Notes under the pieces: generated by a model | Told to the model about the DNA's origin: nothing | Databases searched by the model: none | What the model saw: the letters and a program-made list of their open reading frames with translations, nothing else | Made by a program: the position numbers and the translations under genes | Part shown: positions 8,336-17,280 of the stretch, one piece after another | How the letters are laid out: each line of letters begins with the position of its first letter | How positions within the stretch are numbered: the stretch's first letter is position 1 | Origin: Nocardioides glacieisoli | GTDB taxonomy: Bacteria > Actinomycetota > Actinomycetes > Propionibacteriales > Nocardioidaceae | Length of the DNA: 64,000 bases | Direction: 5' to 3' | Assembly: GCF_004137245.1 (NCBI RefSeq) | Contig: NZ_SDWS01000011.1 | Coordinates: 1-64,000, forward strand

Positions 8336-9289
8336 TCACAGGACCATCGACCATGGTTCGGTTCCTTCGATGAGAGCTGGCGAGGTCATGTCGGAGGTGT
8401 CGACGATGGCCCAGCTAGCGAGAGGGAATCTTTCGCGACGGAGCGCTGCGAGGGCTTCAGCTGCATCGCTCGCGGCACGTTCGAGCATCGCGGGCGGCAC
8501 GAGTCTGCCGTCGACTTCGAGCGCACGTCGTTCCGTACGGTCGCGGCAGTCATCGAGGCCGGCTCGTGCCTGGAGGACGTGGATCTCGAACCCGTCCGCA
8601 TGGAGCAGCTCGATGTTGTCTCGGATGGAGGCGAGGCGACCGATGGTGTCGTAGATGACGTCTGCGCGCCGGGCGAGGGCGGCCTCGAACACCCGCCCGT
8701 AGGTCAATGCGAAGCACTCCTCCTCCACCACGAAGGCGCCGAGTCCGTCGGCGTACTCCGGCAGCTTCTGCCGCACCCGGTCTGCGTCGATGATCGAGCA
8801 CGGGGCAGGTTGCGTCGGCCCAACCGATGCCGCCTCCTGAGTCTCCTCAACCTTCTGGGCTTCCTGGAAGCGGTGCACGTCGACGATGCGACGCAGCACT
8901 GAAGTCTTGCCCGACCCGGGACATCCAATCGTGAAGTAGGCGGCAGGCGTCCGAGCCGGCGCCGATGCCGGGGTCGCTGAAAAAGTGGGGACGCAGTCGT
9001 CGATGATCTGCTCATGCACAGCGAGTCGCTCGTCGAGGAACGGTCGACCCGCCGGGGCGCCGGGAGAGGCGGGCCGGTACACCGCCGCGGTGGTGACGAT
9101 CTGGCCCAAGTCCGACGTCGCGACTATCCGATCGCGCAGGCCCGGGTGTCGTACCCGGTCGTTGATCACCGCGAGGGCGTCGGCGTCGGTGCGCCACCAG
9201 TGTGGCTGGTAGGCGACGACGGTGTCCTCGAGCTCTTCGCGGGTGGACCACCTAGGTGTGGAATCCGCCGGCGATGCGGCAGGACTCAT
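8336..9289 (-). CDS. Zeta-toxin-like P-loop kinase
   Basis: 317 residues. An N-terminal extension of about 115 residues is followed by a P-loop domain with Walker A GCPGSGKTS (122-130), then CSIIDADRVRQKLPEY and the helical VIYDTIGRLASIRDNIELL block. This order matches zeta toxin/UDP-GlcNAc kinase relatives (PF06414 type), which phosphorylate nucleotide sugars or other small molecules. No epsilon-like antitoxin gene is next to it, so a toxin role is uncertain. ATG 9289 overlaps the sigma-like gene stop (ATGA), so the two are coupled. Confidence 0.7.
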   Translation of the reverse strand: MSPAASPADSTPRWSTREELEDTVVAYQPHWWRTDADALAVINDRVRHPGLRDRIVATSDLGQIVTTAAVYRPASPGAPAGRPFLDERLAVHEQIIDDCVPTFSATPASAPARTPAAYFTIGCPGSGKTSVLRRIVDVHRFQEAQKVEETQEAASVGPTQPAPCSIIDADRVRQKLPEYADGLGAFVVEEECFALTYGRVFEAALARRADVIYDTIGRLASIRDNIELLHADGFEIHVLQARAGLDDCRDRTERRALEVDGRLVPPAMLERAASDAAEALAALRRERFPLASWAIVDTSDMTSPALIEGTEPWSMVL

Positions 9290-9966
9290 GGCTCGGCGTT
9301 CCACGCACGCTCGGCATCGGCGAGCTTGCGCCTCGCACTCTGCAGGAGGCGGTCGACCTTCTTCGTTTCGAGAGGGCTTCCGAAGCGGTAGGTCGCGATC
9401 TCCGAGTAGGACATGCCGTACTGCGCCTGCGCCAAAATGACGTAGCGCTCGTCGCTGGTGAGTCGCCCGAGAGCATCGACCAGAGCAGCGCGCGTTTCCG
9501 CGATCCGCTCGGGAGAGGCTGTCGAGACAGCCGCGTCCGCGATCTCGCCGAGCTCGGCCGGCTCGGTCGTCACCGCCTCGCCCTTGCGACGGGTGAGATA
9601 GAAGTCCCGCACGGCGTCGATGTAGGCGAAGCCGGCCGCGCCGAGGGCCCAGCTGGCGCCGTCTCCTCGCGAGGGGTCGAACCGGTCCGCAGTCCGGCGG
9701 GCCCGCTCGAGCGCACCGACGGTCGCGTCGAGGGCCACCGCGTCCAAGTCGCCCGGCTGGACCCGAGGCAGCCAAACACCACCCACCGTCGATTCGGATG
9801 CTCGCATGGCCAACGAGACGCCACGCCTGCGGATGACGTCGTAGAGATCCTTGAAGAGCAGCTCGTCGTACGCCCTGGCCAAGGCTGGGTCCGGTTCCTG
9901 CCCCAGACGCACGAGCAGCTCGGTAGCGCGCTCAGCAAAGCGCTCCAACGACGAGTTGTCGATCAT
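9286..9966 (-). CDS. Divergent sigma-70-like protein coupled to the zeta-like kinase
   Basis: 226 residues. A region-2-like stretch (DLDAVALDATVGALERARR to AYIDAVRDFYLTRR, about 90-150) and a region-4-like helix-turn-helix (SDERYVILAQAQYGMSYSEIATYRFG, about 175-205) are visible, but matches to the sigma-70 consensus are weak. The N-terminus is charged and helical. It could be an ECF-type sigma factor that controls this accessory block, or a degenerate DNA-binding protein. Start ATG 9966 is preferred over GTG 9978. The 4-base overlap with the kinase gene implies a two-gene operon. Confidence 0.6.
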   Translation of the reverse strand: MIDNSSLERFAERATELLVRLGQEPDPALARAYDELLFKDLYDVIRRRGVSLAMRASESTVGGVWLPRVQPGDLDAVALDATVGALERARRTADRFDPSRGDGASWALGAAGFAYIDAVRDFYLTRRKGEAVTTEPAELGEIADAAVSTASPERIAETRAALVDALGRLTSDERYVILAQAQYGMSYSEIATYRFGSPLETKKVDRLLQSARRKLADAERAWNAEP

Positions 9967-10503
9967 CCCTGTCCCCACCGTCCCTCATGCCGCCGTGCTC
10001 ACGGCCGGCCCACCCCACGTGGTTCCAGCACCCTACTGGCAGCCAACGACAACGGGCATCGCGCGCAGTTTCAACAGTTGACGACCAAGAGGGCCGCATC
10101 CTCTGACCCGCATCTCGACATGTGCGAATGCTTGAGCTAGATCACGCCTGCCCTCAGTAGGCTCCGTAGCTGTCAGCGCTCCTTGCGCACGCCGAGGAGT
10201 TTGTCGGGTATGCACATCCCTTACGGCGTGTTCGCGGGTGACGTCATGGCATGAAGTTTCAGCGTAACTTTGCACACTCCCCATGCTGGATGGTCGGGCA
10301 GTCGGACGGGCTCGCGTTACTGTCGCCTCGCTTCCATTGCGCCCGAAGGGACAGGTTCAACCGATCGTCGCACCAGTCGACCTTCCCGGAATCGGGATCA
10401 CGTCACCGGGACTCAGCCACGGCCCGGTCCGACGCGAGTCGAGTTGAGCTCGGCTCGGCCTCAAGCCCTTTGCGCAACGGCACCTCTGCCGCAGCTGCTC
10501 GTC
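9967..10503. other. Intergenic region, 537 bp
   Basis: No convincing gene on either strand. It separates the accessory block from the amine oxidase gene stop at 10504. Short AT-richer patches near 10190-10290 could hold promoter sequences, but no clear -35/-10 pair or terminator was recognised. Confidence 0.45.
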
Positions 10504-11865
10504 TCACATTGGCGGGTGGGCGGACCCACCCTCTCGGAGTGCCAGTGCCGTCGCGCGGCCCGATCGCACGGCGCCCTCCATGTACCCGTTCCACTCGACG
10601 GCGTACTCGGCGCCGGCCCAGTGGATATGGCCGACCGGTGGGCGCAGCGCCTCCCCGAAGCCCGTCCAGACTCCCGGGGCGAAGTGGGCGCCGTAGCAGC
10701 CGCGGGTGAACTCCTCCGCGCTCCAGTCCTTCTCGACGTACGCCAGGGGCGTGGCTGCCCGGTCGCCAAAGTAGCCGACGAGACACTCAAGGACGGACCG
10801 GCGCCGCTCGGCCTCGTCGAGGCGCTGCCAGCGTCGCGCGTCGCCTCCTTCGACGAAACCGAGGAGGATCCCGACCTCGCCGCCCGGGGGCGAGATGTCG
10901 AAGGTGACCTTGACCGGCCCCACGTCTCCAGCGACCTGCCCGTTGAGCCCGTCCTCGCGCCAGAACGGCGTGGGGTAGGCCGCGAAGGTCTTGGCGACGG
11001 TGCCTGCCGGCAGCTTCTGGGTGAGCTGGTCACGCCAGGCCGGGAGCACGGGGTCGTAGCGCAGCCGCCCAGCCAGGGTGGGCGGGAGAGCGATCACGGC
11101 GCGATCGGCAGCGGTCACGTCGCCGCCTCGGGTCGTCACGGCCACACCTCGGTGGTCGTGCTCCACAAGCCCGACAGCCGCGTGCAACCGCACGTCCAAC
11201 CCTGCAGCCATCCGCTCGGCGACCTGTACCGAGCCGCCGCGGACTCGGTCCTTCTGCGCGCCGCGGTCGACGGCGAGCAGCGTTTCGAGGTCGACGTTGC
11301 TCACTGCGTAGAAGAGTGCGTGCAAGAGAGACAGGTCGGCGGCGTCAGCCGAGAAGAGAGCTTCGGTCGCCACCCGGAAGTACGCGCGTCCACCAGGGGT
11401 GTGCAGGGTGCGGCGAATCCAGGTCTCGAACGTCTGCCCGTCGAGGAGCTTCGCCTTGGGGTGCGCCCAGGGCTGGGCCGGATCGACGCTGCGGGCGAGT
11501 CGGTCGAACCGGGCCATGCCCTGCGCGAGGTCGGCCAACGCGACAGGGTTGAGTCGCGGCACCGCTCCTTTGGTGCCCTCGACGAGGGCGCGGGTGCGGC
11601 CGAGCTGGACCAGGAGCCGGCCGGGTTCGTTGTGGGTGGGGAAGGTGGTCAGACCCAGCTCGTCGACGAGGGCGTACATCTCGCTGTGCCCCTCCCCGAT
11701 CCACGTGCCACCCAGCTCGATCGGGTGGCCCGCGAGCACGCCACCTTCGACGCGACCGCCGACCCGGTCGCGGGCCTCGAGGACGACGACCTCGTCCCCG
11801 GCACGCTGGAGCTCGCGGGCCGCGCTGAGGCCGGCGAGCCCGGCGCCCACGATCACGACCTTCAC
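10504..11865 (-). CDS. Flavin monoamine oxidase family protein
   Basis: 453 residues. The N-terminal Rossmann motif VVIVGAGLAGLSAA (3-16), the acidic end of strand 2 (VVLEARDRVGGRV) and the C-terminal FAD-binding block HIHWAGAEYAVEWNGYMEGA define an amine oxidase of the MAO/polyamine oxidase fold. It would oxidise a primary or secondary amine to aldehyde or ketone with H2O2 release. GTG 11865 overlaps the aminotransferase stop (GTGA) with GGAGG 9 bases upstream. Pairing with a class III transaminase suggests catabolism of a diamine, omega-amine or similar substrate; the substrate is not identifiable. Confidence 0.88.
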   Translation of the reverse strand: MKVVIVGAGLAGLSAARELQRAGDEVVVLEARDRVGGRVEGGVLAGHPIELGGTWIGEGHSEMYALVDELGLTTFPTHNEPGRLLVQLGRTRALVEGTKGAVPRLNPVALADLAQGMARFDRLARSVDPAQPWAHPKAKLLDGQTFETWIRRTLHTPGGRAYFRVATEALFSADAADLSLLHALFYAVSNVDLETLLAVDRGAQKDRVRGGSVQVAERMAAGLDVRLHAAVGLVEHDHRGVAVTTRGGDVTAADRAVIALPPTLAGRLRYDPVLPAWRDQLTQKLPAGTVAKTFAAYPTPFWREDGLNGQVAGDVGPVKVTFDISPPGGEVGILLGFVEGGDARRWQRLDEAERRRSVLECLVGYFGDRAATPLAYVEKDWSAEEFTRGCYGAHFAPGVWTGFGEALRPPVGHIHWAGAEYAVEWNGYMEGAVRSGRATALALREGGSAHPPM

Positions 11866-13145
11866 GATCCCAGCCTCCTGACGTGGCGGCTGATGACCTC
11901 GCACACGGTGTCGACCTCGGGCTCGGTGATGACCAAGGGAGGGGAGAGCACGATCGTGTTGGCTGCCCCCCGGGCGATGACCCCGTCTGCGCGGCACCTG
12001 GCCACCACGTCCGGTGCGTCGTTGGACTCGAGGGTGATGCCGATCATCAGCCCGCAACCTCGGACCTCACGCACGTGCGGCAGGTCGGCGAGCGGGACGA
12101 GGCCGTCGAGCAGACGGTCGCCGAGCACAGTGGCCCGCTGGAGGAGCCCTTCGCGTTCGATGATGTCGAGGTTGGCGAGCGCGACGGCTGCTCCGACCGG
12201 GTGCCCGTTGTAGGTGAACCCGTGGAAGAACGTCGTGCCGTCGAGCATGTCGATGACCTGGTCGCCGATCAGGACCGCGCCCATCGGCACGTAGCCGCTC
12301 GAGAGCGCCTTGGCTGTGATGATCAGGTCGGGCTGGACACCGAACCGCTCGGCGGCGAACCAGTGTCCGGTCCGACCGAAGGCGGTGATGGTCTCATCGA
12401 GGATCAGCAGGATGCCGTGTCGCCGGAGGATGGCCTGGACCCCCGGCCAGTAGCCCTCGGGCGGAGGCACCGAGCCGCCCACTCCCAGGACCGGTTCTCC
12501 GATCATGGCGGTGATCCGGTGCGCGCCGATGGTCTCGATGGCCTCCTCGAGCTCGACAAGGAGCTTGTCGGTGGCTGCCGGTCCGTGCGTGGGGCCGTGG
12601 GGCGTGCTCAGGTGGACGAAGTCCACGGCCTGGGGCCCGAAGCCGTCCTTGAGCCGTTCGATCCCGGTGGCGGCCATGGCGGTGCCGCTCACCCCGTGGT
12701 AGGCACCGGTGCGGCTGAGGACGACAGTCCGGTCCGGTTCGCCTGTGGCGTGCCGGGCCAGGCGGGCCAGCTTGATGGCCGTCTCGGTGCCTTCCGAGCC
12801 ACCGTTGGTGAAGAAGACCTTGCCCAGCCCGGCTGGGGCGAGCTCGACGAGCCGAGCCGCAAGGCGGATGGACGGTTCGTTGGAGAAGTCCCAGAACGAG
12901 GTGTAGAACTCCAGCCGTTGCATCTGCTCCGCCGCCACCGCGGCGAGCTCGGCGCGGCCATGGCCGACGGCGCACTGCCAGAGCCCGCAGGTGCCGTCGA
13001 TGTAGGCGGTGCCTTCGACGTCCCACACCCGCGCACCCTGCCCGCGGTCGATCACGACCGGCGGAGTCGGTCGACCGACGACGGAGTGGGGGTGCAGCAG
13101 ATAGAGGTTGTCGTCAGAGGTCAGCGCGGTGTCGCGATCTGGCAC
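11862..13145 (-). CDS. PLP-dependent class III aminotransferase
   Basis: 427 residues of fold-type I. The cofactor signature is present: TNGGSEGTETAIKLAR (113-128), LILDETITAFGRTG with D250, and the Schiff-base lysine K279 in LIITAKALSSGYVPMG. Length and motifs match omega-transaminases (GABA, beta-alanine or polyamine type) that transfer an amino group to pyruvate or 2-oxoglutarate. GTG start. It is co-transcribed with the amine oxidase and faces the IclR gene across about 130 bp, so IclR is the likely regulator. Confidence 0.9.
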   Translation of the reverse strand: MPDRDTALTSDDNLYLLHPHSVVGRPTPPVVIDRGQGARVWDVEGTAYIDGTCGLWQCAVGHGRAELAAVAAEQMQRLEFYTSFWDFSNEPSIRLAARLVELAPAGLGKVFFTNGGSEGTETAIKLARLARHATGEPDRTVVLSRTGAYHGVSGTAMAATGIERLKDGFGPQAVDFVHLSTPHGPTHGPAATDKLLVELEEAIETIGAHRITAMIGEPVLGVGGSVPPPEGYWPGVQAILRRHGILLILDETITAFGRTGHWFAAERFGVQPDLIITAKALSSGYVPMGAVLIGDQVIDMLDGTTFFHGFTYNGHPVGAAVALANLDIIEREGLLQRATVLGDRLLDGLVPLADLPHVREVRGCGLMIGITLESNDAPDVVARCRADGVIARGAANTIVLSPPLVITEPEVDTVCEVISRHVRRLGS

Positions 13146-13272
13146 GGGATCAGTACTCCTCGGTAGTGGCGGGGGGACGGACGGTCGCGGGATCGTCGCG
13201 CAGGTCGCGGTGGGGCACTATCGTCGCGTCACCACAGTGGTGTGGAGGACCAGTGCGCGCGAGGGAGGGGCA

Positions 13273-14049
13273 GTGGACGCAGACGACGTGGTCGTCAGCG
13301 ACGACGGGCGCCGGCTCCGACCGGTCAAGTCCCTGCTGCGCGCGCTCGACGTCCTCGATGCGCTGGGCGCCGCTGACGGGCCCCTGACGCTCAATGAGCT
13401 GGTGACTCATACCGGGCTGTCGCGGACGGCGGCCTACAACATCGCTGCGACCTACGAGCTGCGCGGTCTGGTGCGACGCGACACCCAGAACCGGTACGGC
13501 TTGGGTTGGGGTCTGCTCGAGCTCGGCGAGCAGGTCCGCGCGCGCTCCGAGCTCGGCGATGCTGCGCGTCCGGTGGTGGAGGACCTCGCCGAGGTCACTG
13601 GCGAGACTGTCCTGCTCGGGGTCCTCGACCAGGACTCGGTCATCTACATCGAGAAGGCCGAGAGTCGTCGATCGGTGCGCATGGTCGAGGCCCCGGGACG
13701 CCGTCTTCCCCTGCACGAGACAGCGACCGGCCTGGTGCTGCTGGCCTACGCTTCGGCACCGTTCCGCGACCGCTACCTCCTCGGCCTCGACGCCGACGGC
13801 GCGCAGCGCGCCGACCGGCTGGGCGAGGTCACCTCGACGATCCGCAGGTCCGGGCACGCCGTGTCGGTGCAGGACCTGGACCCAGACCTCACCAGCGCCT
13901 CCGCCCCGGTGAGCGGCCCTGGCGACAAGGTGGTCGCTGCGCTGACGATCGCCGGGCCGGCTTCGCGACTGACTCGTGATCGGATCGAGGAGTTCGTGCC
14001 CCGCCTCATTGCGGCCGCCGACGAGATCGCCTCGTTGCTCGGGAGCTAG
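13273..14049 (+). CDS. IclR-family transcriptional regulator
   Basis: 258 residues. An N-terminal winged helix (KSLLRALDVLDALG, LTLNELVTHTGLSRTAAYNIAATYELRGLV, about 20-85) precedes an IclR effector-binding domain (DQDSVIYIEKAESRRSVRM, LPLHETATGLVLLAYA). GTG 13273 follows GGAGGGG at a good distance; upstream in-frame codons lack homology. It sits between the divergent amine oxidase/transaminase pair and the downstream amino-sugar operon, whose promoter carries two tandem palindromes, so it could control either or both. Confidence 0.88.
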   Translation: MDADDVVVSDDGRRLRPVKSLLRALDVLDALGAADGPLTLNELVTHTGLSRTAAYNIAATYELRGLVRRDTQNRYGLGWGLLELGEQVRARSELGDAARPVVEDLAEVTGETVLLGVLDQDSVIYIEKAESRRSVRMVEAPGRRLPLHETATGLVLLAYASAPFRDRYLLGLDADGAQRADRLGEVTSTIRRSGHAVSVQDLDPDLTSASAPVSGPGDKVVAALTIAGPASRLTRDRIEEFVPRLIAAADEIASLLGS

Positions 14050-14058
14050 ACCCGACCC

Positions 14059-14087
14059 TTGACAGGCCGGCAGCAGATGCATACGTT
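14059..14087 (+). promoter_or_regulatory. Sigma-A-type promoter of the amino-sugar operon
   Basis: TTGACA at 14059-14064, a 17-bp spacer, and TACGTT at 14082-14087. The spacing is ideal for the housekeeping sigma factor. It lies about 80 bp before the first gene and directly in front of two operator-like palindromes. Confidence 0.6.
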
Positions 14088-14099
14088 CACCCCGTAATC

Positions 14100-14135
14100 G
14101 TCTGTAACACAGACACAGTCATCTGTGACACAGAC
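14100..14135. promoter_or_regulatory. Two tandem operator palindromes
   Basis: GTCTGT-aac-ACAGAC at 14100-14114 and ATCTGT-gac-ACAGAC at 14121-14135. Both are 15-bp inverted repeats, and their centres are 21 bp (two helical turns) apart. They lie just downstream of the -10 box, where a bound dimer pair would block transcription. Candidate regulator is the IclR protein encoded at 13273, or an unlinked GntR/ROK protein. Confidence 0.6.
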
Positions 14136-14163
14136 GCTATCACCAATGGGTGGAGGAGTGTCC

Positions 14164-15459
14164 GTGAGCCGCAGGGTGAAGAAGAGTGCAGTCGCAGCAG
14201 GGTTCCTAGCGATCGGAATAGCCGCAACCGGGTGTTCGGGGCAGAGCGCCACTGAGCAGCAGGGTGGCGGCGGTGATGGTGACGGCTCCGGGGTGACCAT
14301 CAGTCACTGGCAGCACCAGAGCGACGCACGCGCCAAGATCGTGCAGGACTTCGCCGACGGCTACGACGACGCGTCGATCGACGTGCAGAACATCCCGTAC
14401 GAGTCGTACTTCCAAAAGCTGGGTGCTGCCCTCGAGGCCGACACCGGGCCGTGTGTCTTCCAGCTCCCCGCGAACATCCTGGCCGAGTTCCACGATCGGG
14501 ACGAGCTGGCGCCGGTGCCCGAATCGGTCATGAGTGCCGAGGAGATCGAGTCGTCGTTCACGCCCGCCTCAATCGAGCTGCTCAACATCGACGACGAATA
14601 CTACGCGCTGCCCACCGACGTGCAGACCCTGATGCTCTTCTACAACGACGACCTCTTCGAGGAGGCCGGCCTGGATCCGTCCCAGGACTTCGAGACCTGG
14701 GACGACCTGGTCGCCGCAGCCGAGAAGCTGACGAAGACCTCCGGCGACAAGATGATCCAAGCCGGCATCGACATCTCCGCCTCGCCCTACCAGTGGTTCT
14801 ACAGCGCGCCGACCCTCGCCTACCCCGAGGGCCTGGTCGCCGACGAGACCGGCGACGTCGAGTACGACTCCGAGCCCGGATACCAGGCGTGGGACCGTCT
14901 CACCAGCCTGGTGACCGACAACGCCGTCGACGATCCGGAGTTCTTGGCCGAGCAGAGCAAGTTCGGTCTCGGCAAGGCTGGGATGACCTTCAAGGAGTTC
15001 ACCTTCACCGGCGTCTACCAGCTCACTGCCCCCGACCTAAACTTCAGCGTCCACGTCGCCCCGCCGGTGACCGACGACGCTGCTGCCCCGGTGGCGAGCA
15101 CGTCCTGGTCCTATGCCGTCTCGGCGGACTGCGAGGACCAGGACGCGGCCTGGGAGTGGGTTGCTCACCTGACCAGCGAGGAGTCGCAGAGGGTATGGAT
15201 CGAGGGCGGCGGCGAGCTGCCGTCGCGCACTGCGTTGCTCGATGACGAGTCGCTCCAGGGGGACTCGAACATCGCAGCCGGCTTCACTGCGCTGGCCGAG
15301 GCCGTCCCCTACGACTCCCGCGGATGGGACGACGCCTACGCGATCCAGCAGGAGATCTGGGACGAGATCACTCTCAACGGCACCGCCGTCGAGGACGCGG
15401 TCGACAAGGGGGCCGAGGCCGAGCGGGAGCTTTACCGCACCAAGGGCCTCCTGGAGTGA
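14164..15459 (+). CDS. ABC sugar transporter substrate-binding lipoprotein
   Basis: 431 residues. A basic n-region and hydrophobic segment end in IAATGC with lipidated Cys24, followed by a Gly/Asp-rich tether. The body is an extracellular solute-binding protein family 1 fold (ISHWQHQSDARAKIVQDF at the start; DVQTLMLFYNDDLFEEAGL in the hinge region), typical of sugar or amino-sugar importers. GTG 14164 has GGAGG 7 bases upstream; ATG 14146 is less well placed. It is the first gene of the operon, consistent with the need for excess binding protein. Confidence 0.88.
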   Translation: MSRRVKKSAVAAGFLAIGIAATGCSGQSATEQQGGGGDGDGSGVTISHWQHQSDARAKIVQDFADGYDDASIDVQNIPYESYFQKLGAALEADTGPCVFQLPANILAEFHDRDELAPVPESVMSAEEIESSFTPASIELLNIDDEYYALPTDVQTLMLFYNDDLFEEAGLDPSQDFETWDDLVAAAEKLTKTSGDKMIQAGIDISASPYQWFYSAPTLAYPEGLVADETGDVEYDSEPGYQAWDRLTSLVTDNAVDDPEFLAEQSKFGLGKAGMTFKEFTFTGVYQLTAPDLNFSVHVAPPVTDDAAAPVASTSWSYAVSADCEDQDAAWEWVAHLTSEESQRVWIEGGGELPSRTALLDDESLQGDSNIAAGFTALAEAVPYDSRGWDDAYAIQQEIWDEITLNGTAVEDAVDKGAEAERELYRTKGLLE

Positions 15460-16397
15460 CGACCCTCGTCGAACGAGGCGAGCGCAGGGCCAGGCCGAGC
15501 CGAAGCCTGCGCAGCCATCGGACACGCTGGGCCTTCGTCTTCCTGGCTCCGTCGCTCGTCCTGTTCGGACTCACCGTCTTCTACCCGATGGCGCGCGCCC
15601 TGCAGTACAGCCTCTACCACTGGCCGCTCGGCAGTGCCAAGAAGTTCGTCGGGCTCGACAACTACCGCCGTCTGCTCGTCGACGACGGTGACTTCCGCCA
15701 GTCGGTGGTGGTCACGCTCTACTTCACCGTCCTCAGCGTGCTGCCCACCATCTTGGTGGCGCTGTTCATCGCCGTCCTCCTCAACGACGCTCGGCTGCGA
15801 CTTCGTGGGCTGTTCCGCACGATCTACTTCGTGCCCGTGGTGACCTCGCTCGTTGCCGTCGGGTACGTGTGGCGGGCCCTGCTCGAGCCGTCGTTCGGCC
15901 TGGTCAACACCGCTCTTGGCTGGGTCGGGATCAGTGGCCCGGGTTGGCTCGCCTCTCCGGACTGGGCGCTCGAGGGCATCGTGCTGATGACCGTGTGGCG
16001 CGACCTCGGCTTCTACATGGTGATCTTCCTGGCCGGGTTGCAGGCCATCCCACGAGAGATCCTCGACGCAGCCCGCATCGACGGGGCCGGGCCGTGGCGT
16101 CGCTTCCGCCACGTCACGCTCCCGCTGCTCAACCCGAGCATCATGCTCGCCGGAGTCATCGGTGTCATCAACGGCCTGCAGCTGTTCACCCAGGTGTACG
16201 TGATGACCGGCTCGGCACAGCAGCTCCCCGGTGGACCGCTGAGCAGCACCCGCTCGGTCGTGATCTACATCGTCGAGCAGACCTTTCGCCCGCTGGAGAT
16301 GGGTTACGGATCGGCCGCCGCGTTCCTGCTCTTCGTCCTGATCATGATCGTCACCCTCATCCAGTTCCGGCTGGTGCAACGGAGGTTCGAGTACTGA
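15456..16397 (+). CDS. ABC sugar transporter permease (MalF/UgpA type)
   Basis: 313 residues with about six transmembrane segments, the first at 25-45. The cytoplasmic EAA loop that docks the ATPase is at 201-224 (EILDAARIDGAGPWRRFRHV). GTG 15456 overlaps the binding-protein stop by four bases. It forms a heterodimeric channel with the next gene product. No ATP-binding subunit is encoded in the operon, so a shared MsiK-type ATPase encoded elsewhere is expected. Confidence 0.9.
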   Translation: MTTLVERGERRARPSRSLRSHRTRWAFVFLAPSLVLFGLTVFYPMARALQYSLYHWPLGSAKKFVGLDNYRRLLVDDGDFRQSVVVTLYFTVLSVLPTILVALFIAVLLNDARLRLRGLFRTIYFVPVVTSLVAVGYVWRALLEPSFGLVNTALGWVGISGPGWLASPDWALEGIVLMTVWRDLGFYMVIFLAGLQAIPREILDAARIDGAGPWRRFRHVTLPLLNPSIMLAGVIGVINGLQLFTQVYVMTGSAQQLPGGPLSSTRSVVIYIVEQTFRPLEMGYGSAAAFLLFVLIMIVTLIQFRLVQRRFEY

Positions 16398-17221
16398 TGC
16401 ACGCCACGACTCGCACCGTCGATGTCTCGAAATACCTCTTGCTCACCGTCGGCGCCCTCACCATGCTGACACCGCTGATCTGGATGGTGCTCGCCTCGTT
16501 CAAGACACTGCCCGAGATCCTCGCCTTCCCACCCACGCTCCTGCCCGAGCAGGTGAACCTGGACAACTACCACGCGGTCTTCGAGACCGCGGACTTCGTC
16601 CGCTACTTCTTCAACAGCGTGGTGATCGCCGCCATCAGCGTGGTCAGCGTGCTGCTAACCAGCTCGATGGCGGGCTATGCGTTCGCGAAGTTCAGCTTCC
16701 CGGGACGCGACGCACTGTTCGTGGTGGTGCTGGCGACGTTAATGATCCCGTTCCAGGTCCGCGTCATCCCGCTCTACGTGCTGGCCAGCGACCTGAGCCT
16801 GCTCAACACCTACGCCGGGATGGTGCTGCCGACCCTTGTCGACGCATTCGGCATCTTCTTGATGCGGCAGTACATGATGTCGATCCCGAGCGAGCTGATC
16901 GAGAGCGCTCGGGTGGACGGCGCCGGTGAGCTGCGGATCTTCGTCAGCATCGTGCTCCCTCTGGCCAAGCCGGCGCTCTCCGCGCTCACGATCTTCACGC
17001 TGGTGATGAGCTGGGAGTCGTTCCTCTGGCCCCTGCTCGTGGCCTCGACCCCCGACATGTACACGCTGCCGCTGGGTCTGGCCCAGTTCGCGGGTCGCTT
17101 CCTCAACCGGACCGACCTGCAGATGGCGGCAGCCACCATGACCGTCGTGCCGTTGCTGATCGTCTTCCTGCTCATGCAGAAGCGCTTCATCGAGGGCATG
17201 GCCACGACGGGGATGAAGTGA
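16397..17221 (+). CDS. ABC sugar transporter permease (MalG/UgpE type)
   Basis: 274 residues, six predicted transmembrane segments and an EAA loop at 167-190 (LIESARVDGAGELRIFVSIV). TGATG overlaps the previous stop by one base. It is the second half of the membrane channel and lacks an ATPase domain, as is usual for carbohydrate importers of this family. Confidence 0.9.
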   Translation: MHATTRTVDVSKYLLLTVGALTMLTPLIWMVLASFKTLPEILAFPPTLLPEQVNLDNYHAVFETADFVRYFFNSVVIAAISVVSVLLTSSMAGYAFAKFSFPGRDALFVVVLATLMIPFQVRVIPLYVLASDLSLLNTYAGMVLPTLVDAFGIFLMRQYMMSIPSELIESARVDGAGELRIFVSIVLPLAKPALSALTIFTLVMSWESFLWPLLVASTPDMYTLPLGLAQFAGRFLNRTDLQMAAATMTVVPLLIVFLLMQKRFIEGMATTGMK

Positions 17222-17280
17222 GGACCGGGTCGGCGCGAGCGATGGCGGCGAGGGCACGAGGAGCAAACGAGGGTGTGATG

